Source: Treponema sp.
GTDB taxonomy: Bacteria; Spirochaetota; Spirochaetia; Treponematales; Treponemataceae
Length of the DNA: 39,030 nucleotides
Direction of reading: 5' to 3'
NCBI GenBank assembly: GCA_018385395.1
Contig: JAHBAD010000013.1
Span: forward strand, 1 to 39,030
Each line of letters opens with the position of its first letter. The stretch's first letter is position 1. Positions 8,864 to 19,012 of the stretch are shown here, in pieces. The notes under the pieces are model-generated. The model was not told the DNA's origin, did no database searches, and saw only the letters and a program-made list of their open reading frames with translations. A program made the translations under genes and the position numbers.

Positions 8864-9895
8864 TTACAGCAAAGTAATTCCACGTTTTTTACAGTCTTTA
8901 AGAATTTCGTCATTCCACATTGAAACCTGTGTTTCACCAATGTGTGCTTTGCGAAGCAGGAACATACAAAGACGTGACTGACCGATACCGCCACCAAGAG
9001 TCTGTGTAAGTTCGCCTTTAAGAAGTTTTGAATGGAATTCAAACTTAGCACGTTCAGGGCATCCTCTTTCTTCAAGCTGCATTTTAAGGCTTTCTGGAGA
9101 AACACGAATACCCATTGAAGAAAGTTCGAAAGCAGAGTTCAGAACAGGATTCCATACAAGGATGTCTCCGTTCAGACCACGATGTCCGTCGCCTGTTTCT
9201 GTAATCCAGTCATCATAATCAGGAGCGCGTCCGTCATGGATTGTTCCGTCAGGAAGCTGTCCGCCAATACCAGTAATAAATACTGCACCGTATTCTTTTG
9301 CAACTTTGTCTTCGCGCTGTTTTGGTGTCAGGTCAGGATATTTTTTCTGAAGATCATCGGCAAAAAGAATAGTAATATCTTCAGGAAGAACTGGTTCAAG
9401 GCTAGGATATCTGTCATAAAGGAAGAATTCAGTACGTTTGATACAGCGGTAAACTTTTTTTACAATTTCATGAAGATAGAATACTGTACGGTCTTTTTCA
9501 TCAATAGCCATACACCAGTCCCATTGGTCTACGTAAATTGAATGGATAGCATCAAGGTCTTCATCAGGACGCAGAGCGTTCATATCAGTATAGATACCAA
9601 AACCAGGTTTAAGTCCCATTTCAGTAATTTTCAGTCTCTTCCATTTTGCAAGTGACTGAACGATTTCCATTTTCTGACCGTTCATAAACTTTACATTAAA
9701 AGAAACAGGCTTTTCAACTCCGTTCAGGTCATCATTAATACCCATTCCAGACTTAACAAAAAGTGGAGCTGTAACACGAGACAGATTCAATTCTGTTGAA
9801 AGTGCTGTCTGGAAAAAATCTTTAATTGAAACAATTGCATGTTCTGTTTCTTTTGAACTGAGAATACTTTTGTATTTTGCTGGTAACTTAATCAT
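8864..9895 (-). CDS. asnA: Aspartate-ammonia ligase (asparagine synthetase A); start placed at MIKLPAKYKS
   Basis: NLSRVTAPLFVKSGMGINDDLNGVEKPVSF, SIYVDQWDWCMAI, LGGGIGQSRLCMFLLRKAHIGE. Confidence 0.93.
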   Translation of the reverse strand: MIKLPAKYKSILSSKETEHAIVSIKDFFQTALSTELNLSRVTAPLFVKSGMGINDDLNGVEKPVSFNVKFMNGQKMEIVQSLAKWKRLKITEMGLKPGFGIYTDMNALRPDEDLDAIHSIYVDQWDWCMAIDEKDRTVFYLHEIVKKVYRCIKRTEFFLYDRYPSLEPVLPEDITILFADDLQKKYPDLTPKQREDKVAKEYGAVFITGIGGQLPDGTIHDGRAPDYDDWITETGDGHRGLNGDILVWNPVLNSAFELSSMGIRVSPESLKMQLEERGCPERAKFEFHSKLLKGELTQTLGGGIGQSRLCMFLLRKAHIGETQVSMWNDEILKDCKKRGITLL

Positions 9896-9993
9896 AACTT
9901 TTGACCCAGATGGGTCCTCCTTTTTCTGAACAATAATTTTATTACAAAATAGTGCTTTTTTCAATTATACGATTCTGCTAATATAGAAGAATC

Positions 9994-10833
9994 ATGATTA
10001 TCGACTTTCATTCCCATATTTTCCCGGACAAAATAGCTGAAAAAGCAGTCCAGACCATGCAGCAGAACACCGGCTTCCCGATTAATATGATCCCGACAGA
10101 GAGTTCTCTTACTGAAAGCATGAAAAAATCTACTGAGAAAGACGGAAACGGCATTGACCTTTCTATCCTGCTTCCGGTTTGTACAAATCCTGAAAAATGC
10201 TGGAGCCTGAATGAATTTGCCCGCGGCATAAACGAAAAATATGCTTCGATTCCAGCTGATTCAAAAGAACCGCGTCTTCTTTCCTTTGGAGCAATTCATC
10301 CTGCCATGGGCGACTTACGAAATGCAATTTACCGCATTAAAGAAATGGGCTTCAAAGGAATAAAACTTCATCCCGATAACCAGAACACTTTCTTTGACGA
10401 CGAAAACTACATAAAAATCATTCAGTATGCAGAAGAAAATGACCTGATTACCGTAATTCATTCAGGCTATGACGGAACTGATTTTCACGAAATCCGCTGT
10501 ACTCCATTCCGCATTCTGAATGTACTCAAAAAAATCCAGCCCAAAAAACTGATTATGGCACACATGGGTGCTAACTACATGTGGTATGACGTGGAACAGA
10601 CAATCTGCGGGAAAGGTCTTTATTTTGATACAGCCTTTGTAAACAAAAGAATCTCAACAGAACAGATGATGCGCCTTATAGAAAAAAACGGACCTGAAAA
10701 AATTCTCTTTGGTTCTGACAGTCCATGGGACAGCCAGAGCGAGGACATGAATTTCATAAAAAATCTCCCTCTGAGCGAGGGAGACCGAAAACTGATTCTA
10801 GGCGATAACGCCGTAAAACTTCTTGGATTATAA
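9994..10833 (+). CDS. Amidohydrolase (TIM-barrel, amidohydrolase_2 type)
   Basis: MIIDFHSHIFPDKIAEKA, GFKGIKLHPDNQ, LIMAHMGANYMW, ILFGSDSPW. Confidence 0.87.
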   Translation: MIIDFHSHIFPDKIAEKAVQTMQQNTGFPINMIPTESSLTESMKKSTEKDGNGIDLSILLPVCTNPEKCWSLNEFARGINEKYASIPADSKEPRLLSFGAIHPAMGDLRNAIYRIKEMGFKGIKLHPDNQNTFFDDENYIKIIQYAEENDLITVIHSGYDGTDFHEIRCTPFRILNVLKKIQPKKLIMAHMGANYMWYDVEQTICGKGLYFDTAFVNKRISTEQMMRLIEKNGPEKILFGSDSPWDSQSEDMNFIKNLPLSEGDRKLILGDNAVKLLGL

Positions 10834-10843
10834 AATCTGAAAA

Positions 10844-11758
10844 CTAATTGTATTCCCAGCCTGCTTCTGTAATTGCTATAAGTTTTTCCAGAAGGGCACA
10901 GGTTGGTGTTGCAATTCCATGCTTTGCACCAAGTTTTACCACAGTGCCGCAGAACCAGGCATTTTCAGTTTTACGTCTTGCTTCAATATCCTGATACATG
11001 GAAGTTTTTCCTCTCGGATCAATTGAATCCATAATACGGATATTAACTTCCATATGTTCGTCTTCAAGAGCAATTCCTTCTGCATTTGCAACGGCAATCA
11101 CTTCCTTTGCTGCCTGTCGCACAACATCACAGAGAGCGTCATTTTTGAAAGTTCCGTAAGGAGCGCGACAAAGGGAAGTTACTGTATTACAGGTAACGTT
11201 CATAAGATATTTTTTCCACTGTTCAAGATGAATATCTTCAGGGTTACGGGACTTCTGCCCTGCTTCATCAAAAAGCTTTCCGATTGCAATAATGCGTTCA
11301 CTTTTTGAGTTGTCATTTTCCCCATAAACAATTGTTCCTGTATCAGTACAGATAATATTATTTTTTTCGTGAACCGAAGAAAGTCCGATAATGAATCCGT
11401 AAATCACTTTTTCTTTTCCGTAAACTTCTTCAAGTTCCTTTTCACTCTGGATTCCGTTTAAAAGCGAAAGGATTGTTGTGTCTGGTCCAACAGCATTTTT
11501 TATCTGAACAAGGACCTGATCCATCTGAAGATTTTTTGTAGCAATGATTACAAAGTCCGAAACCTGAACTTCTTCGGGAGTAACATAATTGAAATCCTGG
11601 CGGACACCGTTAATGAGAATTCCGTCTTTCTCATAACGAGCTTTTCTTTCTCCTTCACAAATACATTCAAGATTTTCTTTCCCAAGAACCTTTTGAAGAG
11701 CCTGTCCGACCATCGCACCTACAGCACCCATTCCAATCATTGTTACTTTCTGAATCAT
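10844..11758 (-). CDS. 2-dehydropantoate 2-reductase (ApbA/PanE family)
   Basis: MIGMGAVGAMVGQAL Rossmann motif, VIIATKNLQMDQVL, SLLNGIQSE, WKKYLMNVTCNTVTSL, GKTSMYQDIEARRKTE. Confidence 0.9.
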   Translation of the reverse strand: MIQKVTMIGMGAVGAMVGQALQKVLGKENLECICEGERKARYEKDGILINGVRQDFNYVTPEEVQVSDFVIIATKNLQMDQVLVQIKNAVGPDTTILSLLNGIQSEKELEEVYGKEKVIYGFIIGLSSVHEKNNIICTDTGTIVYGENDNSKSERIIAIGKLFDEAGQKSRNPEDIHLEQWKKYLMNVTCNTVTSLCRAPYGTFKNDALCDVVRQAAKEVIAVANAEGIALEDEHMEVNIRIMDSIDPRGKTSMYQDIEARRKTENAWFCGTVVKLGAKHGIATPTCALLEKLIAITEAGWEYN

Positions 11759-11792
11759 TTTATTCTCCTTCCTTCTAAAAATATAAATACGT

Positions 11793-12716
11793 TTACTGTT
11801 TTACTTTTGCAAGATACTTCTTTATTTCTTCAAGATATGCTTCGCCGGTTTTTGAAAGCACCACATTCTTTTTGAGGATATAGCCGATTTCCATTTTACT
11901 GTTCGGGTTTTCTGCATCGGCTTCGTAAGGAACAGCAACAAAGTCTTCGCCGTTCAATTCTTCGCAGATAATCCCTGAACAAAGTGTGTAACCGTTGAGC
12001 CCGATCATAAGGTTCAGGTTTGTGGCACGGTCTGTTGTCTTGATGATTTTCGGATATTCATTTTCTGTAAGGATTTCTTCTGCATAATAAAATGAAGAAT
12101 TTCCCTGATCAAAAGTGAGGCAGGGATAGTCTTTAAGCTGTTCAAAACTGATGGATTTTGCCTTTGCAAGAGGATGCTTTTTATAAAGGTAAACATAAGC
12201 ATCACAGATAATAAGCGGTTCAAATACAAGATCATTTGAGTTGAAAAGTTTTCCAAGAACCTTACGGTTAAAATCACTCAGGTACAGAATCCCGATTTCG
12301 CTCCGACCTGTTGAAACGTCGTCAATAACAGATAGAGTTCTTGTTTCATTTATAGCAAACTCATATTCATCAGTATTAAATTTCTTTACCATTTCGACAA
12401 AAGATTTTACGGCAAAGGAATAATGCTGGGTTGAAACACCAAAACGTTTTTTCCGTGTTCCCCCCTTCCCGTATTTTTCCATCAGATTATCATACTGAAC
12501 ATAAACCTGGCGGGCATATTGAAGAAATTCCTTTCCTTCCTGAGTCAGACTGATACCGCGGCTTGAACGGTTAAAAATAGTAATATCAAATTCGTTTTCA
12601 ACATCTTTGATTGCCGCAGTAAGTGAAGGCTGTGAAATATAAAGGGCTTCTGAAGCCTTGTTCAATGAACCGATTTCCGAAACTCCGATAATATATTTTA
12701 ACTGCTGAAGTGTCAT
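11793..12716 (-). CDS. LysR-family transcriptional regulator
   Basis: MTLQQLKYIIGVSEIGSLNKASEALYISQPSLTAAIKDVENEFDITIFNRSSRGISLTQEG. Confidence 0.95.
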   Translation of the reverse strand: MTLQQLKYIIGVSEIGSLNKASEALYISQPSLTAAIKDVENEFDITIFNRSSRGISLTQEGKEFLQYARQVYVQYDNLMEKYGKGGTRKKRFGVSTQHYSFAVKSFVEMVKKFNTDEYEFAINETRTLSVIDDVSTGRSEIGILYLSDFNRKVLGKLFNSNDLVFEPLIICDAYVYLYKKHPLAKAKSISFEQLKDYPCLTFDQGNSSFYYAEEILTENEYPKIIKTTDRATNLNLMIGLNGYTLCSGIICEELNGEDFVAVPYEADAENPNSKMEIGYILKKNVVLSKTGEAYLEEIKKYLAKVKQ

Positions 12717-12729
12717 ACGTCTCTCCTTG

Positions 12730-12966
12730 TTACAAAGCCTGCATTTTCTGTGAAAGGCTCAATCCTATTTTCATAATCCAGGTAATTACAACACAACCCA
12801 TAAAACAGTATATGCTGTAGACAAGTGCATTTATTACATATTTTTTTGCAGCTTCCTTTCTGATTTTTTTTATCAGTGCAATAATCATAAAGGTAATAAA
12901 TACTATGACAGCTGCCCCAAGGCAAAGAATATCAAGAATCAATAATATAGAAGTAAGTAAACTCAT
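12730..12966 (-). CDS. Small membrane protein (78 aa), hypothetical
   Basis: Two hydrophobic segments; same strand as and just upstream of the LysR gene. Confidence 0.55.
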   Translation of the reverse strand: MSLLTSILLILDILCLGAAVIVFITFMIIALIKKIRKEAAKKYVINALVYSIYCFMGCVVITWIMKIGLSLSQKMQAL

Positions 12967-13005
12967 TTGATTTTATTTTAGCGGATTTTTCAGTAAAATA
13001 TAACT

Positions 13006-14658
13006 ATGACAATTCAGAAAATACTTTCAAGGATAGCACAAAAAACTTCTCTCCCCGAAAACCTTGATGACTACCTGAATAGTTTTGACCGAAACTGCGT
13101 CTTTGTTACTGTAGCCGCCGTAAACGGACTTGAAATAGAAACTCCAGAAGAGCTGAACCATATAGAAGAACTGCTTGAACTGAACTTTTCCCGCGCAAAA
13201 GAAAATCTTTCATATGAAGATTTTTTTGAAAGCGCCGTTCTGGACACAATCTCTCAAGATGCATTCTCCCTGGACTTTGACGAAGAAATTATCCGAAAAG
13301 CCATAAGCCTTGGGCTTTATCCTATGGCAGGAAAAATCGATGTACTGAATATTTTTTCAGTAAGGCATCACAATAAAAAGCTTATAATTACGCCGGAAAG
13401 TTTCCGAATTCCACATAATATAAAATCTCTCATAGAAAAAAAATTCAGTGACTACACCCTTACATTCAATAAAGCCTTTACACAATGTATAGAAGAAATC
13501 AGAACCGCTTATCCTGACAACTGGCTTGTTCCCGACCTTACTGACGTATTTGAAATCATCCACAAAAATCCTGATGAAAAAATCAGTATGAACAGTGTGG
13601 AAATCTGGCACGACGGAAAACTTGTGGCAGGAGAAATCGGATTCATAAGCGGAAATGCATACGCTTCCCTTTCAGGTTTCCATAAAGAAAATGACATAGG
13701 AAACGTGCAGATGGCGCTTCTTGGAAAATATCTTTTTGAAAACGGATTTGCCTTCTGGGACCTTGGAATGACCATTCCATATAAATTCCGTTATGGGGCT
13801 TTTGAATGTGACAGGAAACTTCAGAAAGATTTCTACGACAACATAAAAAATAAAAGACTTTCGTTTACCACAAAAGAAACAAAACTTTCTGATTTTCTGA
13901 AATATGATTTATCTTGCAGAAAAGAAGAAATTGATTTTGAACATCTTATCACTTTTTCAGAACCCAACACAAAATGGGCTGCCTACGGCAGACAGATTGT
14001 AGAAATCACCGATTACATCAACATGCAGATTCTTTATTCCGCCTACATGCAGGGCGTTTTTCCATGGTTCTCGGAAGAAGACGGAGAGCCTGTCACCTGG
14101 TATTCCACAGACCCCCGATTTGTCCTTATGCCTGAAGATTTTCACTGTCCTAAAAGCCTGAAAAAATTCTTAAAGAAATCTCCGTATACCTACACTATGG
14201 ACAAATGTTTCCGCAAAGTTATAGAAGAATGCGCAAAAATGAAACGCCAGGGCCAGAACGGAACCTGGATTGGAAACAAAATGATTGATGTGTACACAAA
14301 GTTTCACAAAGCAGGTTTTGCCCACAGCTTCGAAGTCTGGCATGACGGCAAACTTGCAGGAGGGTTTTACGGCGTTCTTATAGGCAGCGTATTCTTTGGC
14401 GAAAGCATGTTTACCATAGAACCGGATTCTTCAAAAAGTGCCTTTGCATTATTTATGGAAGCTTTTAAAAATTGCGGTGGAACTATAGTAGACAGCCAGA
14501 GTTACACAGATAACATTGCACGGTACGGCGGAAAAAATATTAGCCGGGATGCATTCCTCAGGATAGAAAAAGAAGCCCTCTACAAACCTCTTTCTACCGA
14601 TTTTAAATCCGAATTTCAAAATGTTGTAAATTCACATTTTATAGAAATTCATAAATAA
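13006..14658 (+). CDS. aat: Leucyl/phenylalanyl-tRNA-protein transferase-like protein, apparently with two Aat-like halves
   Basis: C-terminal half LYSAYMQGVFPWFSEEDGEPVTWYSTDPRFVL, HSFEVWHDGKLAGGFYGVLIGSVFFGESMF, SQSYTDNIARYGGKNISRDAFL; N-terminal half has a similar order of elements. Confidence 0.88.
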   Translation: MTIQKILSRIAQKTSLPENLDDYLNSFDRNCVFVTVAAVNGLEIETPEELNHIEELLELNFSRAKENLSYEDFFESAVLDTISQDAFSLDFDEEIIRKAISLGLYPMAGKIDVLNIFSVRHHNKKLIITPESFRIPHNIKSLIEKKFSDYTLTFNKAFTQCIEEIRTAYPDNWLVPDLTDVFEIIHKNPDEKISMNSVEIWHDGKLVAGEIGFISGNAYASLSGFHKENDIGNVQMALLGKYLFENGFAFWDLGMTIPYKFRYGAFECDRKLQKDFYDNIKNKRLSFTTKETKLSDFLKYDLSCRKEEIDFEHLITFSEPNTKWAAYGRQIVEITDYINMQILYSAYMQGVFPWFSEEDGEPVTWYSTDPRFVLMPEDFHCPKSLKKFLKKSPYTYTMDKCFRKVIEECAKMKRQGQNGTWIGNKMIDVYTKFHKAGFAHSFEVWHDGKLAGGFYGVLIGSVFFGESMFTIEPDSSKSAFALFMEAFKNCGGTIVDSQSYTDNIARYGGKNISRDAFLRIEKEALYKPLSTDFKSEFQNVVNSHFIEIHK

Positions 14659-14750
14659 TCCTATAGCGTTTTTTTAAAAATCTCCAATTCCTCTTTGATT
14701 TTATTCTATAACCATGAGATAATAAATTTAGAGATTTTTAGGAGAATCTT

Positions 14751-16619
14751 ATGGCCGCAGCAATCAATCCAAACACACCAAAACCAAAAAAACGCATTTT
14801 TGTTTATACTTACTGTACTTTTTTCATTCCAGCAATTCTTTTTCTTGTTGGAATTAAAGGAGCCAGGTTTCTTACCCCTGAAGAATTTATACGATACAAT
14901 TCCAGCATCACCCAAAAAATTCTTTTTTTAATTATGATTATTGCACCAGCAATCATTTACGAAAACTGCATAAGAAATATTCGCAGTTATGACGGTTCTG
15001 AAGAGTCGTTAAAACGGGCAAATTCATACTACAAGCTTTTTACATGGGTCAGTTCCGTCTTTCCGGCAACTTTCCTTTTTTTAGGAACAATCATTACCTG
15101 TGTTCACTTAAAGATCAGTTTAGGAAATGGTCATGCGCTGGCAATTATCGGAACTTCCCTTTCTTCTTTCTTCTCCATCGGAACATTATTCTTTGTAATT
15201 CTCAACGCACAGCTTTCCCGTTACATGAGTTTCATTAAAGTAAAAAGAGAATATATGGGTATTAAAATGTCCAGGCTTGTTCAGATTGTTTCAGTACAAG
15301 CTATAATTGGGCTTGCCCTTTCCATCCTGTGTCCTGCTACCATGCTCTTCACAAGTTCTCAAGGTGAATCTATGAGATACTTCCTGAATTATATGATTCC
15401 ATCTGCTATAGTTCAGGGAGCATTTGGCTGTGTTGCCATTTATGTCTGCATCTGGGAAAAACAAAGAATGATTGATGAAATGGAACGGGTTATCAACAAA
15501 GTTGCAGAAGGTGATTATACAGACTGCCACATTAAAGTTGAAACTCGAGACAACCTTGGTCTTGCCCTTCACGCCATGAACCGACTTACAAGAACAAACA
15601 TTGAAATCCTTAATGGAATTGTAGATGCCGGAAACAAATCACACAAAATGGCAAAAATTCTTTCTGATGATGTTGATTCTATAAAAAACGGAATGTCTAT
15701 TGTTTCTGAAAAAGTAACAAATGTTCAGTCTGATATGCAGACACAATCTGTATCTGTTACCCAGACCCAGACCACAATAAAAGAGATCGTTGAAAATATC
15801 AGCACCTTGAATGATCATATTCACAGTCAGGCTGCCAGTGTCACACAGTCTTCGGCCGCTATTGAAGAAATGGTTGCTAACATAAATTCTGTTACAAACA
15901 TCCTTAAGCAGAACGGCGTTACTGTAGAAAACCTGAACAACGAATCTTCAACAGGCCAGAAAAAAGTTGAAGCGGCAGTAGAAATTTCACATCTGATTTC
16001 TGAAGAATCCAAAGGAATGCAGGAAGCATCTGAAATGATTCAGAATATTGCAGAACAGACAAACCTTCTGGCAATGAACGCTGCAATTGAAGCGGCTCAC
16101 GCAGGCGACGCAGGAAAGGGATTTGCCGTTGTTGCAGATGAAATCCGTAAGCTTGCAGAAGATTCAAACGAACAGTCAAAATCTATTTCAAATCGTCTTG
16201 GGGCCCTTGGAGATTCTATTGAAAATGTTACTAAAAACATTACTGCAGTACAGGAACAGTTCTCTAAGATTTTTGAACTTACACGAAAAGTCCAGCACCA
16301 GGAAGAAGCCATTATGGCCGCAATGCAGGAACAGAACGCCGGGTCAAGCCAGATTCTTGAAGCCATCCGCCTGATTACTGAATCAACTCAGGTAGTTCAG
16401 GACAATTCAAACAATATGTTAAACGGTTCTGATACAGTTCTTTCTGAAATGGAACGACTTGCATCCATTACACTGGAAATAAATGACTCAGTTTCAGCTA
16501 TTTCCGAAGCCACTGCAATTGTAAATCAATCTGTAATCGAAGTAAAATCTTCTGCAGATGAAAACATTGAATCCGCAGAAAGCCTGGCAGCACAGACTGA
16601 AACCTTTAAACTTCCATAA
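14751..16619 (+). CDS. Methyl-accepting chemotaxis protein
   Basis: Multiple N-terminal TM segments, HAMP-like region, hairpin tip [36 protein letters not shown]. Confidence 0.96.
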   Translation: MAAAINPNTPKPKKRIFVYTYCTFFIPAILFLVGIKGARFLTPEEFIRYNSSITQKILFLIMIIAPAIIYENCIRNIRSYDGSEESLKRANSYYKLFTWVSSVFPATFLFLGTIITCVHLKISLGNGHALAIIGTSLSSFFSIGTLFFVILNAQLSRYMSFIKVKREYMGIKMSRLVQIVSVQAIIGLALSILCPATMLFTSSQGESMRYFLNYMIPSAIVQGAFGCVAIYVCIWEKQRMIDEMERVINKVAEGDYTDCHIKVETRDNLGLALHAMNRLTRTNIEILNGIVDAGNKSHKMAKILSDDVDSIKNGMSIVSEKVTNVQSDMQTQSVSVTQTQTTIKEIVENISTLNDHIHSQAASVTQSSAAIEEMVANINSVTNILKQNGVTVENLNNESSTGQKKVEAAVEISHLISEESKGMQEASEMIQNIAEQTNLLAMNAAIEAAHAGDAGKGFAVVADEIRKLAEDSNEQSKSISNRLGALGDSIENVTKNITAVQEQFSKIFELTRKVQHQEEAIMAAMQEQNAGSSQILEAIRLITESTQVVQDNSNNMLNGSDTVLSEMERLASITLEINDSVSAISEATAIVNQSVIEVKSSADENIESAESLAAQTETFKLP

Positions 16620-16664
16620 AGATTCATATTCTTTATTACACATTTTTTTTGGTGCCAATAAACA

Positions 16665-16724
16665 TGAAGTGCACCCCCTAAAGCTGGACAAATAAAGTTC
16701 AATTTTAGAGGTGCATTTTTTTTT
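16665..16724 (+). terminator. Intrinsic-terminator-like hairpin whose 5' half resembles an IS3-family end (TGAAGTGCACCCCCTAAAGCTGGACA)
   Basis: TGCACC(cc)CTAAA...TTTAG(a)GGTGCA followed by 9 T, downstream of the MCP. Confidence 0.6.
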
Positions 16725-16742
16725 CTTAGGATTGTCCATTTC

Positions 16743-16850
16743 TTAATGTAGATCCGAAACGCTGACTCTTTTCATTGCTTCATCAATCACTTTTTCATCC
16801 AATAAATGTTCTTCAATATAATTGATAGTGTCGTTTAATTGCTTAAGCAT
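16743..16850 (-). pseudogene. 35-codon ORF resembling the start of an AraC-family HTH regulator; probable truncated remnant
   Basis: AGGAGGTAAGGAAATG; translation MLKQLNDTINYIEEHLLDEKVIDEAMKRVSVSDLH*. Confidence 0.5.
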
Positions 16851-17020
16851 TTCCTTACCTCCTTGCCTCAAATTATAGTAGCTTTAGGAAACCTTTGCTC
16901 GACTTTATCATTATAAAAAAATCGAATTATCTTTTTACACATCTGCAAAATTCAGTTTGGTGTAGTCGGTATCTCTCTGCTTTTTGAGGCCAGCGTATTA
17001 CTGTTTCCATACAGGCTTTT

Positions 17021-18970
17021 TTATTTGCAGCGTAAAGCACGGATTGCATTAAGGACTGCAAGAACCATTACACCAACATCGGCAAAAATGGCAGTCCACA
17101 TATTTGCAATACCAAAAGCACCAAGAACAAGACATAGAAATTTTACCCCAATGGCAAATACTATATTTTCATAAACAATTCGAATGCACTTGCGGCTTAT
17201 CTTTATTCCACGGCTGATTTTTACTGGATTATCATCCATAAGAACAATGTCAGCCGCTTCAATTGCCGCATCACTTCCCATTGCCCCCATAGCAATACCT
17301 ATATCTGCACGGCTTAAGACAGGAGCATCGTTTATACCGTCTCCAACAAAAGCAAGTTTTCCGCTGTCTTTCTCAGAAGACTGAACTTCAAGAAGCCGTT
17401 CAACCTGGCTGACTTTGTCCTGAGGAAGGAGTTCAGCATGAACTTCCGTGAGTCCAAGCGCCTGCCCTACTTTTTCGGCAACAGCTCTGGCATCTCCTGT
17501 CAACATTACGGTTTTACGAACTCCCGCCTTCTTAAGATTTTTGATTGCATCTTTTGCTTCAGGCTTTATAACATCACTTACCAGGATGTGACCGGCATAT
17601 TCACCGTTTACAGCAACATGAATAACAGTCCCTGTATGTGAACACGGTTTATATTCCAGGTTCAGACTTTCCATTAGTTTTCCGTTCCCGCATGCAACTT
17701 TATTTCCGCAAACCAGAGCGGTAAGTCCGTGGCCTGCAATTTCCTGAATATCGGTTACCAGGTTACGGTCAATTTCTTTTCCATATGCATCTCTAAGGCT
17801 TACTGCAATAGGATGATTTGAACTGCATTCTGCAAGTGCTGCATATCCCAGAAGTTTTTCTTCTTCTATCTTATTGTGGTGAACACCTGCAACTTCAAAA
17901 ACACCTTTTGTTAAAGTTCCGGTTTTATCAAAAACAACGGTGCGGACCTTACTCAAAGTTTCAAGATAATTTGAACCTTTAATCAAAACCCCTTCTTTAC
18001 TTGCGGCACCAAGACCTGCAAAAAACGAAAGCGGAATACTTACCACCAGAGCACAAGGACAGCTGATTACAAGGAAAGTAAGGGCACGGTAAATCCATTC
18101 TGCCAACAGAGCTTCATTTCCTGAAACAAGATTAATTACAGGTGGAATGATTGCCAGTACCAGAGCGCCGACACAGACAATGGGGGTGTACACGCGGGCA
18201 AATTTTGAAATGAAGTTTTCCGATTTTGATTTTCTTGAACTTGATTCTTCTACAAGTGTCAGGATTTTTGAAACAGTTGAATCTCCATAAGCTTTTGTTG
18301 TCTGAACTTTTAAGACACCAGTCATATTGATACAGCCTGATATTACTTCATCATCAACTGAAACTTCGCGGGGAAGACTTTCCCCTGTCAGTGCACTTGT
18401 ATTAAGTGTTGAAGTTCCTTCAAGAATAAAACCGTCCAATGGAACACGTTCGCCAGGCTGCACAATAATTACAGAACCAACAGCCACTTCTTCAGGATCA
18501 ACCTGGAAAAGCTTTCCGTCTTTTTCAACGTTTGCGTAGTCCGGGCGAATATCCATAAGGGCTGTTATGCTTTTACGGCTTTTTCCAACAGCTACAGACT
18601 GGAAGAATTCGCCAATCTGATAGAAAAGCATTACGGCAACGGCTTCATTGAAATCATAATCTGTACTTCCCTTGGCCGTTGTGTTGTAAATGGTTACGCC
18701 AATGGCTCCAAGGGTTGCAACGGCCATAAGAAAATTCTCATCAAATACCTGACCTTTTATGATTCCTTTAAAAGCTTTTTTCAAAATATCGTAACCGATT
18801 ACAAAATAAGCTCCGGCGTAAAATGAAATCAATATCACTTTATACCAGAGCTGACTTTTAAGCTCTCCGCCGGCAAATACTTTATTTATGATGTTCAGAA
18901 AAATAAAAAGAACAGATGCGGTGACAATCCGCTTAAGCATTTTTTTCTGTTTTTTTGTCATATCAACCAT
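17021..18970 (-). CDS. P1B-type heavy-metal (Zn2+/Cd2+/Pb2+) translocating ATPase without N-terminal HMA domain
   Basis: SCPCALV, DKTGTLTKG, SSNHPIA, GDGINDAPVLSRADIGIAMG, K and DVG residues in the last TM segments. Confidence 0.95.
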   Translation of the reverse strand: MVDMTKKQKKMLKRIVTASVLFIFLNIINKVFAGGELKSQLWYKVILISFYAGAYFVIGYDILKKAFKGIIKGQVFDENFLMAVATLGAIGVTIYNTTAKGSTDYDFNEAVAVMLFYQIGEFFQSVAVGKSRKSITALMDIRPDYANVEKDGKLFQVDPEEVAVGSVIIVQPGERVPLDGFILEGTSTLNTSALTGESLPREVSVDDEVISGCINMTGVLKVQTTKAYGDSTVSKILTLVEESSSRKSKSENFISKFARVYTPIVCVGALVLAIIPPVINLVSGNEALLAEWIYRALTFLVISCPCALVVSIPLSFFAGLGAASKEGVLIKGSNYLETLSKVRTVVFDKTGTLTKGVFEVAGVHHNKIEEEKLLGYAALAECSSNHPIAVSLRDAYGKEIDRNLVTDIQEIAGHGLTALVCGNKVACGNGKLMESLNLEYKPCSHTGTVIHVAVNGEYAGHILVSDVIKPEAKDAIKNLKKAGVRKTVMLTGDARAVAEKVGQALGLTEVHAELLPQDKVSQVERLLEVQSSEKDSGKLAFVGDGINDAPVLSRADIGIAMGAMGSDAAIEAADIVLMDDNPVKISRGIKISRKCIRIVYENIVFAIGVKFLCLVLGAFGIANMWTAIFADVGVMVLAVLNAIRALRCK

Positions 18971-19012
18971 CCGTTTGGCGCATAATTTTAAAATGAAAAA
19001 TTTTTCATTATT

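Noticed and set aside
16900-17010. Short minus-strand reading METVIRWPQKAERYRLHQTEFCRCVKR downstream of the P1B-ATPase
   Set aside because: Only 27 codons, no Shine-Dalgarno and no recognisable homology; insufficient to call.
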